DNA of 64,000 nucleotides from Candidatus Argoarchaeum ethanivorans (GTDB lineage Archaea; Halobacteriota; Methanosarcinia; Methanosarcinales; EX4572-44): NCBI GenBank assembly GCA_004193545.1, contig RPGO01000040.1, positions 1 to 64,000 of the forward strand, read 5' to 3'. Shown piece by piece: positions 16,343 to 26,250 of this stretch (position 1 is its first letter; each line of letters starts with the position of its first letter). The notes under the pieces were generated by a model. It saw only the letters and a program-made list of their open reading frames with translations, ran no database searches and was not told where the DNA came from. The position numbers and the translations under genes were made by a program.

Positions 16343-17528
16343 CTGTCAGATAGCATGCGGGATCATCTGCCCAGACGTTCCCATAGACAGCCTCTGCTCT
16401 CACACGAAAGTTTCCGTTGCAGACATCGAACCATTTGCATCCTGCACATCTATCAGCGTTTGCCTGTATCAAAGACTTCCTGTTTTTAAGACCTGCCATC
16501 AGTTCATTGCTCGTATCCATCCATATCTCACTAAATTTTCTCTCTGTCACATTACCAAGTGAATGATGCCGCCAGAACTGGTCAGGATATACAGAGCCAT
16601 CCCATGACACACAACCGATGCCAATACCTGATGAATTTCCCTGGTTCATTTTGAGCAGTTCATACACCTCCTGAGCACGTTTTTTATCTTCCTTGAGAAG
16701 TCTCTGATAAATGTAGGGACCATCACAGTGGTTGTCAACGGTTAATACCTCCATGGGAAAACCTCTCTCATGCAGTTCCTTTGTTTTATCCATGATCAGG
16801 TCAACCACCCTGCGACTCTCTTCATGTGTCAGGTCCTCTTTGATTAGTTTTGAACCCCTGCCTGCATACACAAGATGGTAAAAGCAAACTCTTGGAATGT
16901 TCTCTTCTTCAAGAAGACGAAAAATAGCTGGAATGTCTGCTACATTCTTCTTATTAATGGTAAAACGCAAGCCTACCTTGATGTTCTCTCTTTTGCAGTT
17001 ACGCATACCCTCCAGTGCGGCATCAAATGAACCTTTAACACCTCTGAATCGATCGTTTGTTTCCTGCATGCCATCCAGTGATACACCCACGTACGACAGC
17101 CCAATTTCTTTCAGACGCTTTGCCATCTCTCTGTCTATTAGTGTGCCATTCGTTGAGATGACTGCTCGCATACCTTTTGATATCGCGTAGGATGCAAGTT
17201 CAGGAAGGTCTTTACGCAATAAGGGTTCCCCACCTGAGAACAGTACCACAGGCACACCAAAATGAGCCAGGTCATCGATTAATTCTCTTCCTTGTTGTGT
17301 GGTTAGCTCGTTTGTATACTCAATATCTCTTGATTGTGAATAACAGTGTATGCAGCGAAGGTTGCAGCGCCTTGTTACATTCCAGACAACAACAGGTTTC
17401 TTGTCCTTTGAGAACTGCAAGAGGTGGGATGGCAGATTACTTGATTTGCGCCCGTATCTCAAGACATCTGACGGTTCAACGGTTCCACAATAAAGTTTTG
17501 AAATGCCTATCATTTTCCTTTTCTTCAC
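16329..17528 (-). CDS. ahbC: Radical SAM heme-biosynthesis protein, AhbC-type (12,18-didecarboxysiroheme deacetylase)
   Basis: Radical SAM/SPASM-type protein of 399 residues. It begins with MIGISKLYCGTVEPSDVLRY, followed by the cluster motif CNLRCIHC (Cys 55, 59, 62) and the SAM-binding GGEPLLR. The C-terminus holds CVSWDGSVYPDQFW, CAGCKWFDVCNGNFR and DPACYLTD, an auxiliary-cluster region. Family knowledge: AhbC and AhbD carry out the last steps from didecarboxysiroheme to heme in archaea and sulfate reducers. The N-terminus favours AhbC over AhbD, but I separate them from memory only. Its start overlaps the aminotransferase stop by 4 bases. Confidence 0.7.
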   Translation of the reverse strand: MKKRKMIGISKLYCGTVEPSDVLRYGRKSSNLPSHLLQFSKDKKPVVVWNVTRRCNLRCIHCYSQSRDIEYTNELTTQQGRELIDDLAHFGVPVVLFSGGEPLLRKDLPELASYAISKGMRAVISTNGTLIDREMAKRLKEIGLSYVGVSLDGMQETNDRFRGVKGSFDAALEGMRNCKRENIKVGLRFTINKKNVADIPAIFRLLEEENIPRVCFYHLVYAGRGSKLIKEDLTHEESRRVVDLIMDKTKELHERGFPMEVLTVDNHCDGPYIYQRLLKEDKKRAQEVYELLKMNQGNSSGIGIGCVSWDGSVYPDQFWRHHSLGNVTERKFSEIWMDTSNELMAGLKNRKSLIQANADRCAGCKWFDVCNGNFRVRAEAVYGNVWADDPACYLTDEEI

Positions 17529-18679
17529 CTGTTAAGGAATTGTTCTATTCGCTCAAGTGCGATTTTCAGCTCGTTAAGTGAAGTTGCGTATGAAAATCGT
17601 ATATGTCCTTCACCGCTTCTTCCAAACACACTGCCTGGTACTGCTGCTACCTTCTGTTCTTTTAATAGTTGTTCTGCAAATTGTTCCGAGTTTAGTCCGG
17701 TTGTTTGTATCGAGGGGAAGGAATAGAAGGCACCCTGCGGTTCAAAGCAGTCAAGCCCAATATCGTTCAATCGTTTTACAAATATACGTCGGCGGTGGTT
17801 GTATTCTTTTTTCATTTTTTGCATTTCTTCTTCTCCTTTTTTCATAGCTTCAATAGCTCCCATCTGTGCTGTTACAGGTGCACAGAGCATCGTGTACTGG
17901 TGTATCTTTGCAAGAGCGCTTAAGAGTTCCATCGGAGCAAGTGCGTAGCCTATTCTAAGTCCGGTCATTGCATGGGATTTTGAAAAGCCATTTAAGATGA
18001 TGGTGCGTTCTTGCATGCCGTTTAATTCAGCGATCGTTGTGTGATGGTTGTTGTAGGTGAGTTTACTATAGACTTCATCAGAAATTATCAGGAGGTCGTG
18101 TTCAATGATTGCGTCTGCAATTTCTTCAAGGTGTTTTCGCTCCATTATTGCACCTGTTGGATTGTTCGGGTAGCTCAGTATGATGGCTTTGGTGTCGGGT
18201 GTCACATGTTTTTTGATCTGTTCCGGGATTAATCTGAACTCGTCTTCTCGAAACGTTTCAATGGGTATTGGTTTTCCGCCTGCAAAGGATACACAGGGTT
18301 TATACGACACATACGACGGTTCTGGAACCAGTACCGACTCGCCTGGGTTAATGATGGCTCGTAGTGCAAGATCTGCCGCCTCACTGACTCCTGTTGTAAT
18401 CAGAGCTTCATCTGACTGATAAGAAAGATGATAATTTCTGTAGAAATCTTCACAAATCAGTTCTCTGAGTTCGATTAACCCCTGGTTGGGTGTGTAACTG
18501 GTGTAGCCCTTTTCCAGTGAATAGATACAGGTCTCTCTGATGTGCCAGGGTGTTACAAAATCAGGTTCCCCCACACCAAGTGATATAATATCATCTCTGC
18601 CTGTTACAAGATCAAAGAATCGTCTGATTCCAGAGGGTGGAACACTTTGAACGATTCTTGATATTTTGTTACGATGCAC
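17525..18679 (-). CDS. Class I/II pyridoxal-phosphate aminotransferase
   Basis: Fold-type I aminotransferase of 384 residues. It shows LGVGEPDFVTPWHI near the N-terminus, the NNPTGAI loop, ISDEVYSKLTY with the PLP-ring Asp and Tyr, and the Schiff-base Lys in NGFSKSHAMTGLRIG (near residue 233). The substrate is not decidable; alanine or aspartate/aromatic types are all possible. It follows an Lrp/AsnC regulator by 13 bases, an arrangement resembling AlaR-AlaT pairs, so amino-acid-responsive control is likely. Confidence 0.9.
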   Translation of the reverse strand: MHRNKISRIVQSVPPSGIRRFFDLVTGRDDIISLGVGEPDFVTPWHIRETCIYSLEKGYTSYTPNQGLIELRELICEDFYRNYHLSYQSDEALITTGVSEAADLALRAIINPGESVLVPEPSYVSYKPCVSFAGGKPIPIETFREDEFRLIPEQIKKHVTPDTKAIILSYPNNPTGAIMERKHLEEIADAIIEHDLLIISDEVYSKLTYNNHHTTIAELNGMQERTIILNGFSKSHAMTGLRIGYALAPMELLSALAKIHQYTMLCAPVTAQMGAIEAMKKGEEEMQKMKKEYNHRRRIFVKRLNDIGLDCFEPQGAFYSFPSIQTTGLNSEQFAEQLLKEQKVAAVPGSVFGRSGEGHIRFSYATSLNELKIALERIEQFLNR

Positions 18680-18692
18680 CTAAGGTCACCCT

Positions 18693-19190
18693 TTAAGGAG
18701 TTATGGACAATCTTTCAGGCTTTTTTTCATCAAACAGGATTGCCCCGTTTTCCTTGTATGTTTTGAGCACAAAATGTGTTGCAGTGCCATGTATTTGTTC
18801 AAGTGGTGCAATTTTTTCCGCAACAAAAAAAGCAACCTCTTTCATACTCTTACCTCGCACTGTAAGTGAAAGATCATAGTCGCCAGATATAAGACGAACC
18901 GAGAGCACCTCTGGGAAACCTGCAATTCGCTCGGCAACTGCATCATAGCCCCTCCGATCTTCAAGAGCCACGTTAAGCTCTATTACAGCATACACATATT
19001 CCTCACCAACTGCGTCCCAGTCAACAATTGTTCGATAGCCGCGAATAATCCCATTGTTTTCAAGCTCACGTATATCTTTGGTAACCTCTTCAACATCTAT
19101 ACCAAGCATGACAGCAAGATCGTTTGGCAAAATCCCTGGGTCATGCTCAAGAACTTCCAGCATCTCTTTCATTTCCCTGACGTTTTTCAT
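18693..19190 (-). CDS. Lrp/AsnC-family transcriptional regulator
   Basis: An N-terminal winged helix (GILPNDLAVMLGIDVEEVTK, then ELENNGIIRGYRTIVDW) precedes a RAM ligand-binding domain (EVLSVRLISGDYDLSLTVRG). These form amino-acid-sensing dimers or octamers. ATG at 19190 is used; a GTG at 19199 in frame would add three residues. It is first in a run with the aminotransferase, ahbC and the glycosyltransferase and may autoregulate it. AhbA/AhbB siroheme decarboxylases share this fold, but their catalytic-type motifs were not seen. Confidence 0.85.
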   Translation of the reverse strand: MKNVREMKEMLEVLEHDPGILPNDLAVMLGIDVEEVTKDIRELENNGIIRGYRTIVDWDAVGEEYVYAVIELNVALEDRRGYDAVAERIAGFPEVLSVRLISGDYDLSLTVRGKSMKEVAFFVAEKIAPLEQIHGTATHFVLKTYKENGAILFDEKKPERLSITP

Positions 19191-19311
19191 CACAAACACT
19201 GCAAGTACTAATACATGTATCCTTTATAGTTATTCCGAAAAGTATGGCATTACACATAGATTAATTTCTCACAAGTAAACTCTACAATTCAAGTTAGGCA
19301 GCCCACAATAA

Positions 19312-19356
19312 GTAACCTACCAGACGGCAGGCTCGATGAGGATATCCCACTTTGGT
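19312..19356. repeat. 45-bp motif shared with 53887-53931
   Basis: AACCTACCAGA...CTCGATG...ATATCCCACTTTGGT here corresponds to AACCTACCAGA...CTCGATG...CATCCTACTTTGGT at 53887-53931. The two are imperfect copies in different surroundings. It may be the end of an old mobile element; no transposase is attached. Confidence 0.5.
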
Positions 19357-19387
19357 CTCGGTGGGTTTGCGGGTGAACCGAGCCTCG

Positions 19388-19579
19388 ATGGCATGGCGTA
19401 TCTTGAAACCGCACACCCAGGTGATTATCATGCGATCAGATGGATGCGGGCACATCTCTTTATTTGCGACAAAAATTCTTACGGAAGATGAGCTCAGGGT
19501 GTTGATCAGTGAGATTAAAAGAAGAGGCAGGGTGTTGATCAAAGATAAAGACGATATTCTGGCAGAAAGTAGCGATTAG
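19388..19579 (+). CDS. Small hypothetical ORF
   Basis: A 63-residue frame from ATG 19388. The part IIMRSDGCGHISLFATKILT followed by EDELRVLISEIKRRGRVLI is charged and helix-like, as real proteins are. No family was recognised and no strong ribosome binding site is visible. It may be a fragment of a larger gene. The rest of 19200-19890 shows only the shared 45-bp motif and no other convincing gene. Confidence 0.3.
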   Translation: MAWRILKPHTQVIIMRSDGCGHISLFATKILTEDELRVLISEIKRRGRVLIKDKDDILAESSD

Positions 19580-19890
19580 ATGATCGGTACCATGAACACC
19601 GCCATCCCAACAAACCGCAAAGAATCAAACCATCACATCTACGATCCGCTCTCTGCGGGCGCAAGATTCTTCTTCCGGATGCTTGCAGCGAGGTTTTGGC
19701 CGGGGGAGGTGTTAATCTCGCAAGCCCACACGCATATCACTGATAGAATATGCTGGCGACTTCTGGTGATTAAAACGTTTCAAGAATGTTTAACACCACA
19801 CGAGTTGAGAGCGCCAGGGAAACAAAAACGGAAGATTTTTATAAGGATGGGTTGAAGACATATAGACGTAATACATCAAGGTAGATTGTT

Positions 19891-20139
19891 ATGAAATGCA
19901 CCCGCCCTATTAGTAAAAAACTTGCTGTTTTGCGAACAAGTTTCAGCGCGGGCGTGCTCGCGGTGCTGCTGGTGCTTGCGTGCGCTGGCACGGCGGCGGG
20001 CGCGACGACGTGGGTTGTGGATGATTCCGGCGGCGCGGATTTTGTGAGCATACATGCGGAGGCGGCTGACAGATATCGCGTGCAGAACGGTTTATACACT
20101 ATAATCACACCGAGACCATTATACCGCGGGCAGACATAA
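19891..20139 (+). pseudogene. N-terminal fragment of a secreted beta-helix (NosD/pectate-lyase-like) surface protein
   Basis: A clear signal peptide (basic start, then GVLAVLLVLACAGTAAGA) is followed by TTWVVDDSGGADFVSI, which closely matches the first strand of archaeal right-handed beta-helix surface proteins (usual pattern TWYVDDDGGADFTTIQ). The protein then becomes unrelated and stops after 82 residues, whereas such proteins have several hundred. It is best read as the start of a surface protein whose body has been deleted. A short secreted product may still be made. Confidence 0.6.
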
Positions 20140-20140
20140 C

Positions 20141-20341
20141 ATGACAAGGAAGATTCTGTTGATGGCGACTGTGATCATCTGGCTTATGGTGTCCGGCTGC
20201 ACTGAACAGGACGTTCGACCAGCCGATAATACTACTACGGATGCGCCCATGAATGCAACCAATGACACATTGAATGCGTCAGAACAGGCGGGCAGCCAAA
20301 GTGTTTCGATACCGCTTGAAAAGCCGCCTTTTATAGATTGA
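20141..20341 (+). CDS. Small lipoprotein
   Basis: A 66-residue protein with a hydrophobic N-terminus and lipobox-like LMVSGCTEQ; Cys at about residue 20 would be lipidated. The mature part is a Thr/Asn-rich linker with N-glycosylation sequons (NTT, NAT, NDT, NAS). It starts two bases after the preceding fragment and ends 9 bases before the next ATG, so it lies within one transcribed run of secreted proteins. Function unknown. Confidence 0.6.
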   Translation: MTRKILLMATVIIWLMVSGCTEQDVRPADNTTTDAPMNATNDTLNASEQAGSQSVSIPLEKPPFID

Positions 20342-20380
20342 AGGTGGACTATGATTAAAATATGGGAGGTATATGAAAAT

Positions 20381-21154
20381 ATGGAAGAAAGTAGATATGT
20401 ATTGGTATTGACAGCTGTATTCCTGTGCCTGTTTATGGCTGGGAATGCATCAGCAACGGACGGAACAACGTTTCCGGTTGACGATGCCGGAGTAGCAGCG
20501 TATGTGCAGGTGAGCGGAAGTATAGACCTGCAAACAACAATGAACAATCTGCTGCCACACATCGCAGATGTAATAGAGGTCAACCCCACTTACTTCATCG
20601 TAAATGTCACAAACGACGACAAACGGATCACGCACCTTTATGTCGGCGCAGATGGATGGGTCATACCTTACTACCTCAGGACAGAGATGGTGGGCAAAGT
20701 CGTGCGCTGGAATTTAACCTCAAGCCAGGAACCTACGCCGGAAAATGTGAGTAGTATGACAACTCTTGAAGAAGTGATATTCAAGACATGTGCTGCTATC
20801 GGCGTTGATTATGAAACGATCAGGTCAGACATAAAGTTTTATGACTTTGAGCATCCGGATGCCAACAGAATGATGGTTGTTGTCGACATGGCGATCTTAC
20901 ATGCCAACTCGTTTTACATGGCAATACCATCAGAGGTTACGGTCAAAGAGAGTTCGTATTCGCATTATTATCACACCGGATACACTCAAACTCGGATATA
21001 CGTAAATGGTATATCTATCTCATCCCATTATAACGCTGGCAAAGGTGCATTATATGGCAATTACGACCTAACTCTCGATCAAAAAAATACAATACTACTC
21101 AGTGCTGGCTATGGCACATGTGGTGTCGGCTGGGTGCTCGTATATCAGACGTGA
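20381..21154 (+). CDS. Secreted protein of unknown function
   Basis: A signal peptide (MEESRYVLVLTAVFLCLFMA, cut near GNASA) is followed by about 230 residues with repeated N-glycosylation sequons (NVT, NLT). The C-terminus is Gly/Tyr-rich (AGKGALYGNYDLTLDQKNTI). No domain was recognised. ATG 20381 is preferred because GGGAGG lies 10 bases upstream; an in-frame ATG at 20351 would add ten residues before the signal. There is no C-terminal anchor, so it is probably released or bound to the surface layer. It precedes the large protease gene and may be part of the same surface locus. Confidence 0.7.
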   Translation: MEESRYVLVLTAVFLCLFMAGNASATDGTTFPVDDAGVAAYVQVSGSIDLQTTMNNLLPHIADVIEVNPTYFIVNVTNDDKRITHLYVGADGWVIPYYLRTEMVGKVVRWNLTSSQEPTPENVSSMTTLEEVIFKTCAAIGVDYETIRSDIKFYDFEHPDANRMMVVVDMAILHANSFYMAIPSEVTVKESSYSHYYHTGYTQTRIYVNGISISSHYNAGKGALYGNYDLTLDQKNTILLSAGYGTCGVGWVLVYQT

Positions 21155-21217
21155 TACGGAATAAAACCACTTTAAGAGTACAATGATGCATCCATTGAAT
21201 CACAAGCGTGGAATTCC

Positions 21218-23407
21218 ATGAGACTTCACAAAATAATCCTGCTGCTGGGGATATTAGTAGTAGTAGTAGTATTGCAGATGCAAACAGGAATAGCCAGCGG
21301 CAGCATTTCTGTTGAGGATGCAGATGCTGTTCGGAATTTTACTTTAAATACCGCTTCTGGCGATGCTCTTGATTCTACTGATGCTTCTCAACAGGAAACG
21401 TTTATTGACGTCTTTGTGAACGATGCGGATGCGATACGGGATTTTGATTTTGCACCCGCAGATCCACTCACATATTCTGTCGGCGAGGGCGCACCTGATC
21501 CAGCGACCAAGAATCACTTCATCGACGCCTACAATCGAAATGGCGGAACAACTGTACTCGGCAGCCCAACAACAGAGGTACACAGGGCATGGGGCTATCT
21601 GGTGCAGGATTTCCCAGGGGCAACTGGTTACGTTGGCGGGATCATCATGTACAACCCGTATAAAAATTATGCTTATTATATTCACGGCGCAATCTGGGAG
21701 CGGTATTACGGTCTGGGCGGTCCAAGGGCAACAACCGATATCGAGTTTGAACTTGGTCCACCGGTAAGCGACATCGAGCCGTACATTCACACCCTGCCCC
21801 CGGAAGTCTCAAGTCATGGGACGCAATTTCGGTACCAGAACTTCGAGGGCGGGGCACTCGACCACAATGTTGACACCGGAGAGGTCTTTGAAGTGCATGG
21901 TGCGATATGTGCCAAATGGTGCGAACTTGGCTATGCCAGCGGTGAGTTGGGACTCGTGACGAGCGATGAACGAGAAGCGGCGCAGTCCCCCATCGGAACT
22001 ACAGGAAGAGTCAGCGATTTTGAGGGCGGACATATCCACTGGCATGGCAGTGGCGATCACTATATAATTACTTATGTGACGCATGGTGATCTGGATGATC
22101 TCTACACTTCGATGGGCGGGACGGCAAGCTGGCTCGGGTTCCCGGTGAAGGATCAGGAAGAGGTAGATGGGCATGGATATTGTGAATTCGAGGGCGGATA
22201 TATTGGGTGGGACGCGATAGCTGGAGTATACAAGGCATTTGAGAAAACCTCAATAAAATCAAAACTTTTCATTGAAGATGCCTCTTCCAATATTGTTGTG
22301 AACAAAGCCCCCGGTGACATAGCAGATGTTGTAGTTGAAATTGAAAACACTGGTGATACAACTCAGAATGTTAAAGTTGAACTTGATTATCCTTTGTTAG
22401 GAGCACCTCCTATAATTTATTCGAGAGGCGATTATTTCGATGAAAAAACACAACAGCCAGCTGAATATCCGTTGGATATTGAAATGGGTCCACAAAGCAA
22501 AATGCAAATAATTTGGAGGTTTGAATTGCCATCCTACATGATACCAGCGGACGTAACGGTTAGTGAAGAAACTTTTGTATCTGATAAATTAGTATCCACT
22601 GGTAAGGGAACTATTAAAGTTGTTCGTCGTAGCGATGGAATAATCATCACCAATAGAAAACTTTTATATGAAAAATTTGGTAAAAACGCGGAAACTACAT
22701 CGCTCTTAAATACGCTTTATGACATTTCAGATGGGGATAATAATAAAAAAGAAATTTATAATGTTGTGTATTATGTCGATCGTTATAGTAGTTTAGCGGC
22801 TGATTGGGATCAAAAAATAACTTACCCGTTGATACCATCTGAATCAATTAATGAAGTAGCTCATGATATTGATCTGATAGTTGAAAGCAAACATGGAATA
22901 TTACAGTCAGATTATTTAACTATCATTGGTGGGGATGAAATCATCCCATTTTATAGATTACATAATCCAGATAGATTGAAAAGGGAAAAGGATACCAATT
23001 CTAATGATCCGGTACTTGAAATAGTAAATCATAATCATATCCCAACAGACAATATTTATTCGGGATTCAATGGAGAAAGTTTGGATTTAGATGACTGGAT
23101 TATACCTGAACTTAGCATAGGGCGTATAAGCTCAGCTACAGCAAAAGATATGCAGACGTTTATAAAAAATAGTTTAAAAGGTCCATCTGATAATAATAAT
23201 AATAACGCTATTTTGGCTACCGATTCAAGTAATTATAATGTTGGAATTATAGAAAAGGTTTTTAGCGATAAACAACTTGATTTTGAACCGCCAATATCGT
23301 ATGGAGACAGTTCAGAGGTAGCACTTCAACTTCGCAATGAGATGAATAAACATGAAGGCTACAAAATTTTGTCGTATGCGGGTCATTCTAGTGTCTCGAC
23401 AATTTAG
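21218..23407 (+). pseudogene. C25 (gingipain-like) surface protease, 5' part, interrupted by IS630
   Basis: This is the first 724 codons of a large exported protease. The signal peptide is MRLHKIILLLGILVVVVVLQ. Residues about 110-345 contain LGFP-type repeats (units ending GLGGPRATTDIEF, LGYASGELGLVTSDE, SWLGFPVKDQEEV, each followed by F-E-G-G). A CARDB-like domain follows (about 345-470), then the C25 catalytic domain (GDEIIPFYRL, PTDNIYSGF, ELSIGRISS) up to the catalytic His in SYAGHSS (723). The IS630 enters after base 23390, so the frame ends in element sequence (SVSTI-stop). Removing 23391-23977 restores one frame with the downstream part, giving about 1440 residues. LGFP repeats bind cell-wall glycans in actinobacteria; here they are probably acquired. 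Confidence 0.85.
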
Positions 23408-23975
23408 TTCTTAGACATAATACTTGGACAGTTTCTTATCCGCCTTCCCCCTCGTAAACCCCCAGTTGATTTTCTTTTCATCGTCATTCCGTCTCCTGGT
23501 CCACGCTGTCACCTCATGAGTCAGTATCTCCATATCTCCAATCCGTCTGTCAGTGCATTCGATATCCATCACATTGATCTCGATTTCAGCGGCATTAAGC
23601 CAGCTTGCATGTTTTGGCGTGTAATGAAACTCGATCTTGCTCAAAATCCTTTCCGCCTCCTCCTCACTGAATGCCTCGTAAAATGACTTTTCCTTGTGAG
23701 TATTGAGGTTATCCATGACCAGTTGGATGTTTTCAACGTCTGGGTATTCTTCATCGACAAGCATCCTCACAAATTGTGCAAAATCCACCATGGTTCTTCT
23801 TTTGGTGATCTGGGTCACACGTTTCCCTGCTTTGAATTCGACCGCCATGACGCCCCATTTTCACGAAATCGTTGAGATACTCCACCTCTTTCTCTGTAAG
23901 TTTTATTTTTTCCATAGAATATGGTTGGACTCACAGGTTTATAAACTTTGTCTAAAAATTAAGTTGCTGAGACAC
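23391..23975 (-). mobile_element. IS630 copy 2, 585-bp internally deleted derivative
   Basis: Both ends are present: GTGTCTCGACAATTTAG at the left and the near-inverted copy ending CTGAGACAC at the right, flanked by TA on each side (23389-23390 and 23976-23977). Relative to the 1174-bp copy at 52288-53461 it lacks about 589 bp, joined at about 23850. It carries only the C-terminal half of the transposase and is non-autonomous, though its ends could be moved by a complete relative. Confidence 0.92.
23411..23848 (-). pseudogene. IS630 transposase C-terminal half (145 aa)
   Basis: An intact frame for the C-terminal half of the DDE domain, nearly identical to the copy at 1-441. Asp in VMDNLNTHK and Glu in WLNAAEIEI are kept; the N-terminal HTH and first catalytic Asp are deleted. 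It begins at an ATG next to the deletion junction. It is unlikely to transpose by itself. Confidence 0.85.
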
Positions 23976-23977
23976 TA

Positions 23978-26127
23978 GTTATAATATAATAGGGAGTTCT
24001 AGTTCTTATTATTTCACTCCATCACTTTTTGATAATTATGCAGAAGAAAATTCTAAAAATCGTCCGTTATTTACCTTCGGAGGTTGCAGAGTGGGTCTTG
24101 TAACCGATGAAGATAGTACAAAGTGGGAACCCGATTGGACAGATAATTTTGTTTGGTCGCTTTCACATAATGGAGCAAGTGCAATACTTGCTTCGGGGTC
24201 GTATTGTAGATCGCAGAACTGGAAGTATGCATATGCAACGAAAGTTTACAATGACTTTTATAAATACCTATATGAAAAAGAATCAGAAACTACAACTCCG
24301 ATTGGCGAAGCATTGAAAGAAGCTGAAAGAAATTATGATGTTGATGAAGCTTGGAATCCTTTTAACGCTGGTTTGCACAAAAAGGCTCGCGTACAATTTA
24401 TACTATATAGTATTCCTTGGATGACCTTTGATCCACCAATTAATCCACCGGAGCCTATAAACAAAGGCTATAATGTAACATTCACTGCCCCTGAAAAATT
24501 AGACGAAGGTGTCTATAAGAGATTGATTACAATTGAGATTACTGATTACAATTTAACGTCTGTAGAAGGATTTGATTTAATTACTATCGAAGGAGCATCT
24601 TACATTCTTAATGACTTTAAACCAATATTACCCAAGATAAACACAGACATATATCTGCCAATTCAATCAGAGATTGAAAATATTACTATTACATTGGAAA
24701 GCGAAATTGGCTTAGGTGATTTAAACGTTCCGAGCTTCCAGAGCACAATTGCAAGCGATCCACCTAACTCAAGTTTCACTAATATTTCAGATATAACCGG
24801 TGTGTTCCCAACTCCGCGTTTCATTTCAACAAACATCACATATCCAGAATACAATAAGATAAGAATCAACTTAGCTCCGGTGCAATATAATATTGACACC
24901 AATGAGACAGTATTATTTAACAAAACTGTTTTAGAAATTATATACAACACTACAGATGATTTAATCGTCACTGATTTTCTATCTCTGAATAATAAATTTA
25001 ACATAAATAATGTAATATCCACAAACGTTACAGTAGAGAACGTTGGCTCTGAAACGATAGAAAATGTACATTACGAATTCACAATAAAAGATTCGTTTAG
25101 TACAATAGTAAAAAATCACAGTAGCAGTGAGTTCAATATTCCAATGGGGATACAGCAATTCGAAGCGAATGTTTCCACTCAAGATTTGCAACAAGGATCA
25201 TACCTTGCAGAAATAAATATTTTGAACAATACCGGATACATCCTCGCAAATTCATCTGAATATATCTATTTAATATCAGGAGAAATTACAAACTTCACAA
25301 TAAACACAACTGGTATTGAACAAGGCGGAGATTTAAAGTTAAACTTCGAATTCGAAAATTACAATGATGCAGATGTAACATTTAATGGTCAAATTTCAAT
25401 AAGCGACTCTCAAAATAATATCGCCGATACATTACTAATTCCACTAACAATAGCATCAGGCGATAACACAAAACAATTTAGCTACATATGGAATTCTGGG
25501 AATAATAGTCCCGGGTGCTACAAAGCAGAATTAACTCTATCTTCGGAAGGTTCGGATTATGGATCAGAAGATCAATGGTTTACAATATCGAATTCTCCCT
25601 CAACCAATGCATGGCATCTCCACAACGACAGTATCATGTACAGAACCGCAACCAACCCGACCGGCAACCTGACCATAGCAACCGGCAGTTCCAATCTCTG
25701 GATTGCAGACGAGCCCGCACAGACAAACCTTACTTTCCCGCCCGGCGTCTGGACTGGCAGAATAACGCTCGAAACAGCACTCGCATCTGGACAGAACTTC
25801 TCGATAGAAATCGGAAACTGTTCCGGCGGCAACTTCACAGGTAGCGGCAGTGCTGCGATAAACGGAGACGGAAACACAAGCTTCGACTTCCAGATTACAG
25901 CAAACTCGTTTAATATAGCAAAAGACGATTATTTGGCAATTAATATAACAGATACCACCACTGGTATCGAAGTAAAGACCGGTGGCACGTATAGTCATAT
26001 CATACTACTTGATACTGCTCCTACGTACCCTGTCCCAGAGCTTCCAAGTGTCGTTCTTGTATCAACTGCTCTGATCATGTTGGTTGGAATTTTCCTGATC
26101 AATTCAAGAAGGTCAGGGAAGAAATAG
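23978..26127 (+). pseudogene. C25 surface protease, 3' part, with C-terminal sorting signal
   Basis: Continuation of the protease after the IS. The restored frame runs through YFTPSLFDN to the catalytic Cys in FTFGGCRVG (residue 761, 38 after the His), the spacing expected for gingipain-like C25 enzymes. An in-frame ATG at 24091 would start after the Cys. Residues after about 880 are several beta-sandwich domains rich in N-glycosylation sequons. The last 40 residues are VPELPSVVL, a hydrophobic helix, and NSRRSGKK, a tripartite signal like archaeal PEF-CTERM tails processed by archaeosortases. Without the His the fragment cannot be proteolytic. Confidence 0.85.
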
Positions 26128-26250
26128 CGGGCAATCCCCGTGTGTGATTTATGCACCAGACGCTTTCATTGGATTGGCGTGCTCTATCACACGGTTAAGT
26201 CTTGGCAGAAATCCACTGCCCACATTGAGGATCTCCAGCCAGAGACAACG

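Noticed and set aside
18693-19190. Siroheme decarboxylase AhbA/AhbB, given the nearby ahbC
   Set aside because: The protein reads as a normal HTH plus RAM regulator and pairs with an aminotransferase.
19580-19855. 91-codon plus-strand frame
   Set aside because: No ribosome binding site, no recognisable pattern and unusual composition; probably chance.
24091-26127. Independent gene starting at ATG 24091
   Set aside because: The frame continues upstream to the IS630 junction and joins the protease frame exactly; the ATG lies after the catalytic Cys.
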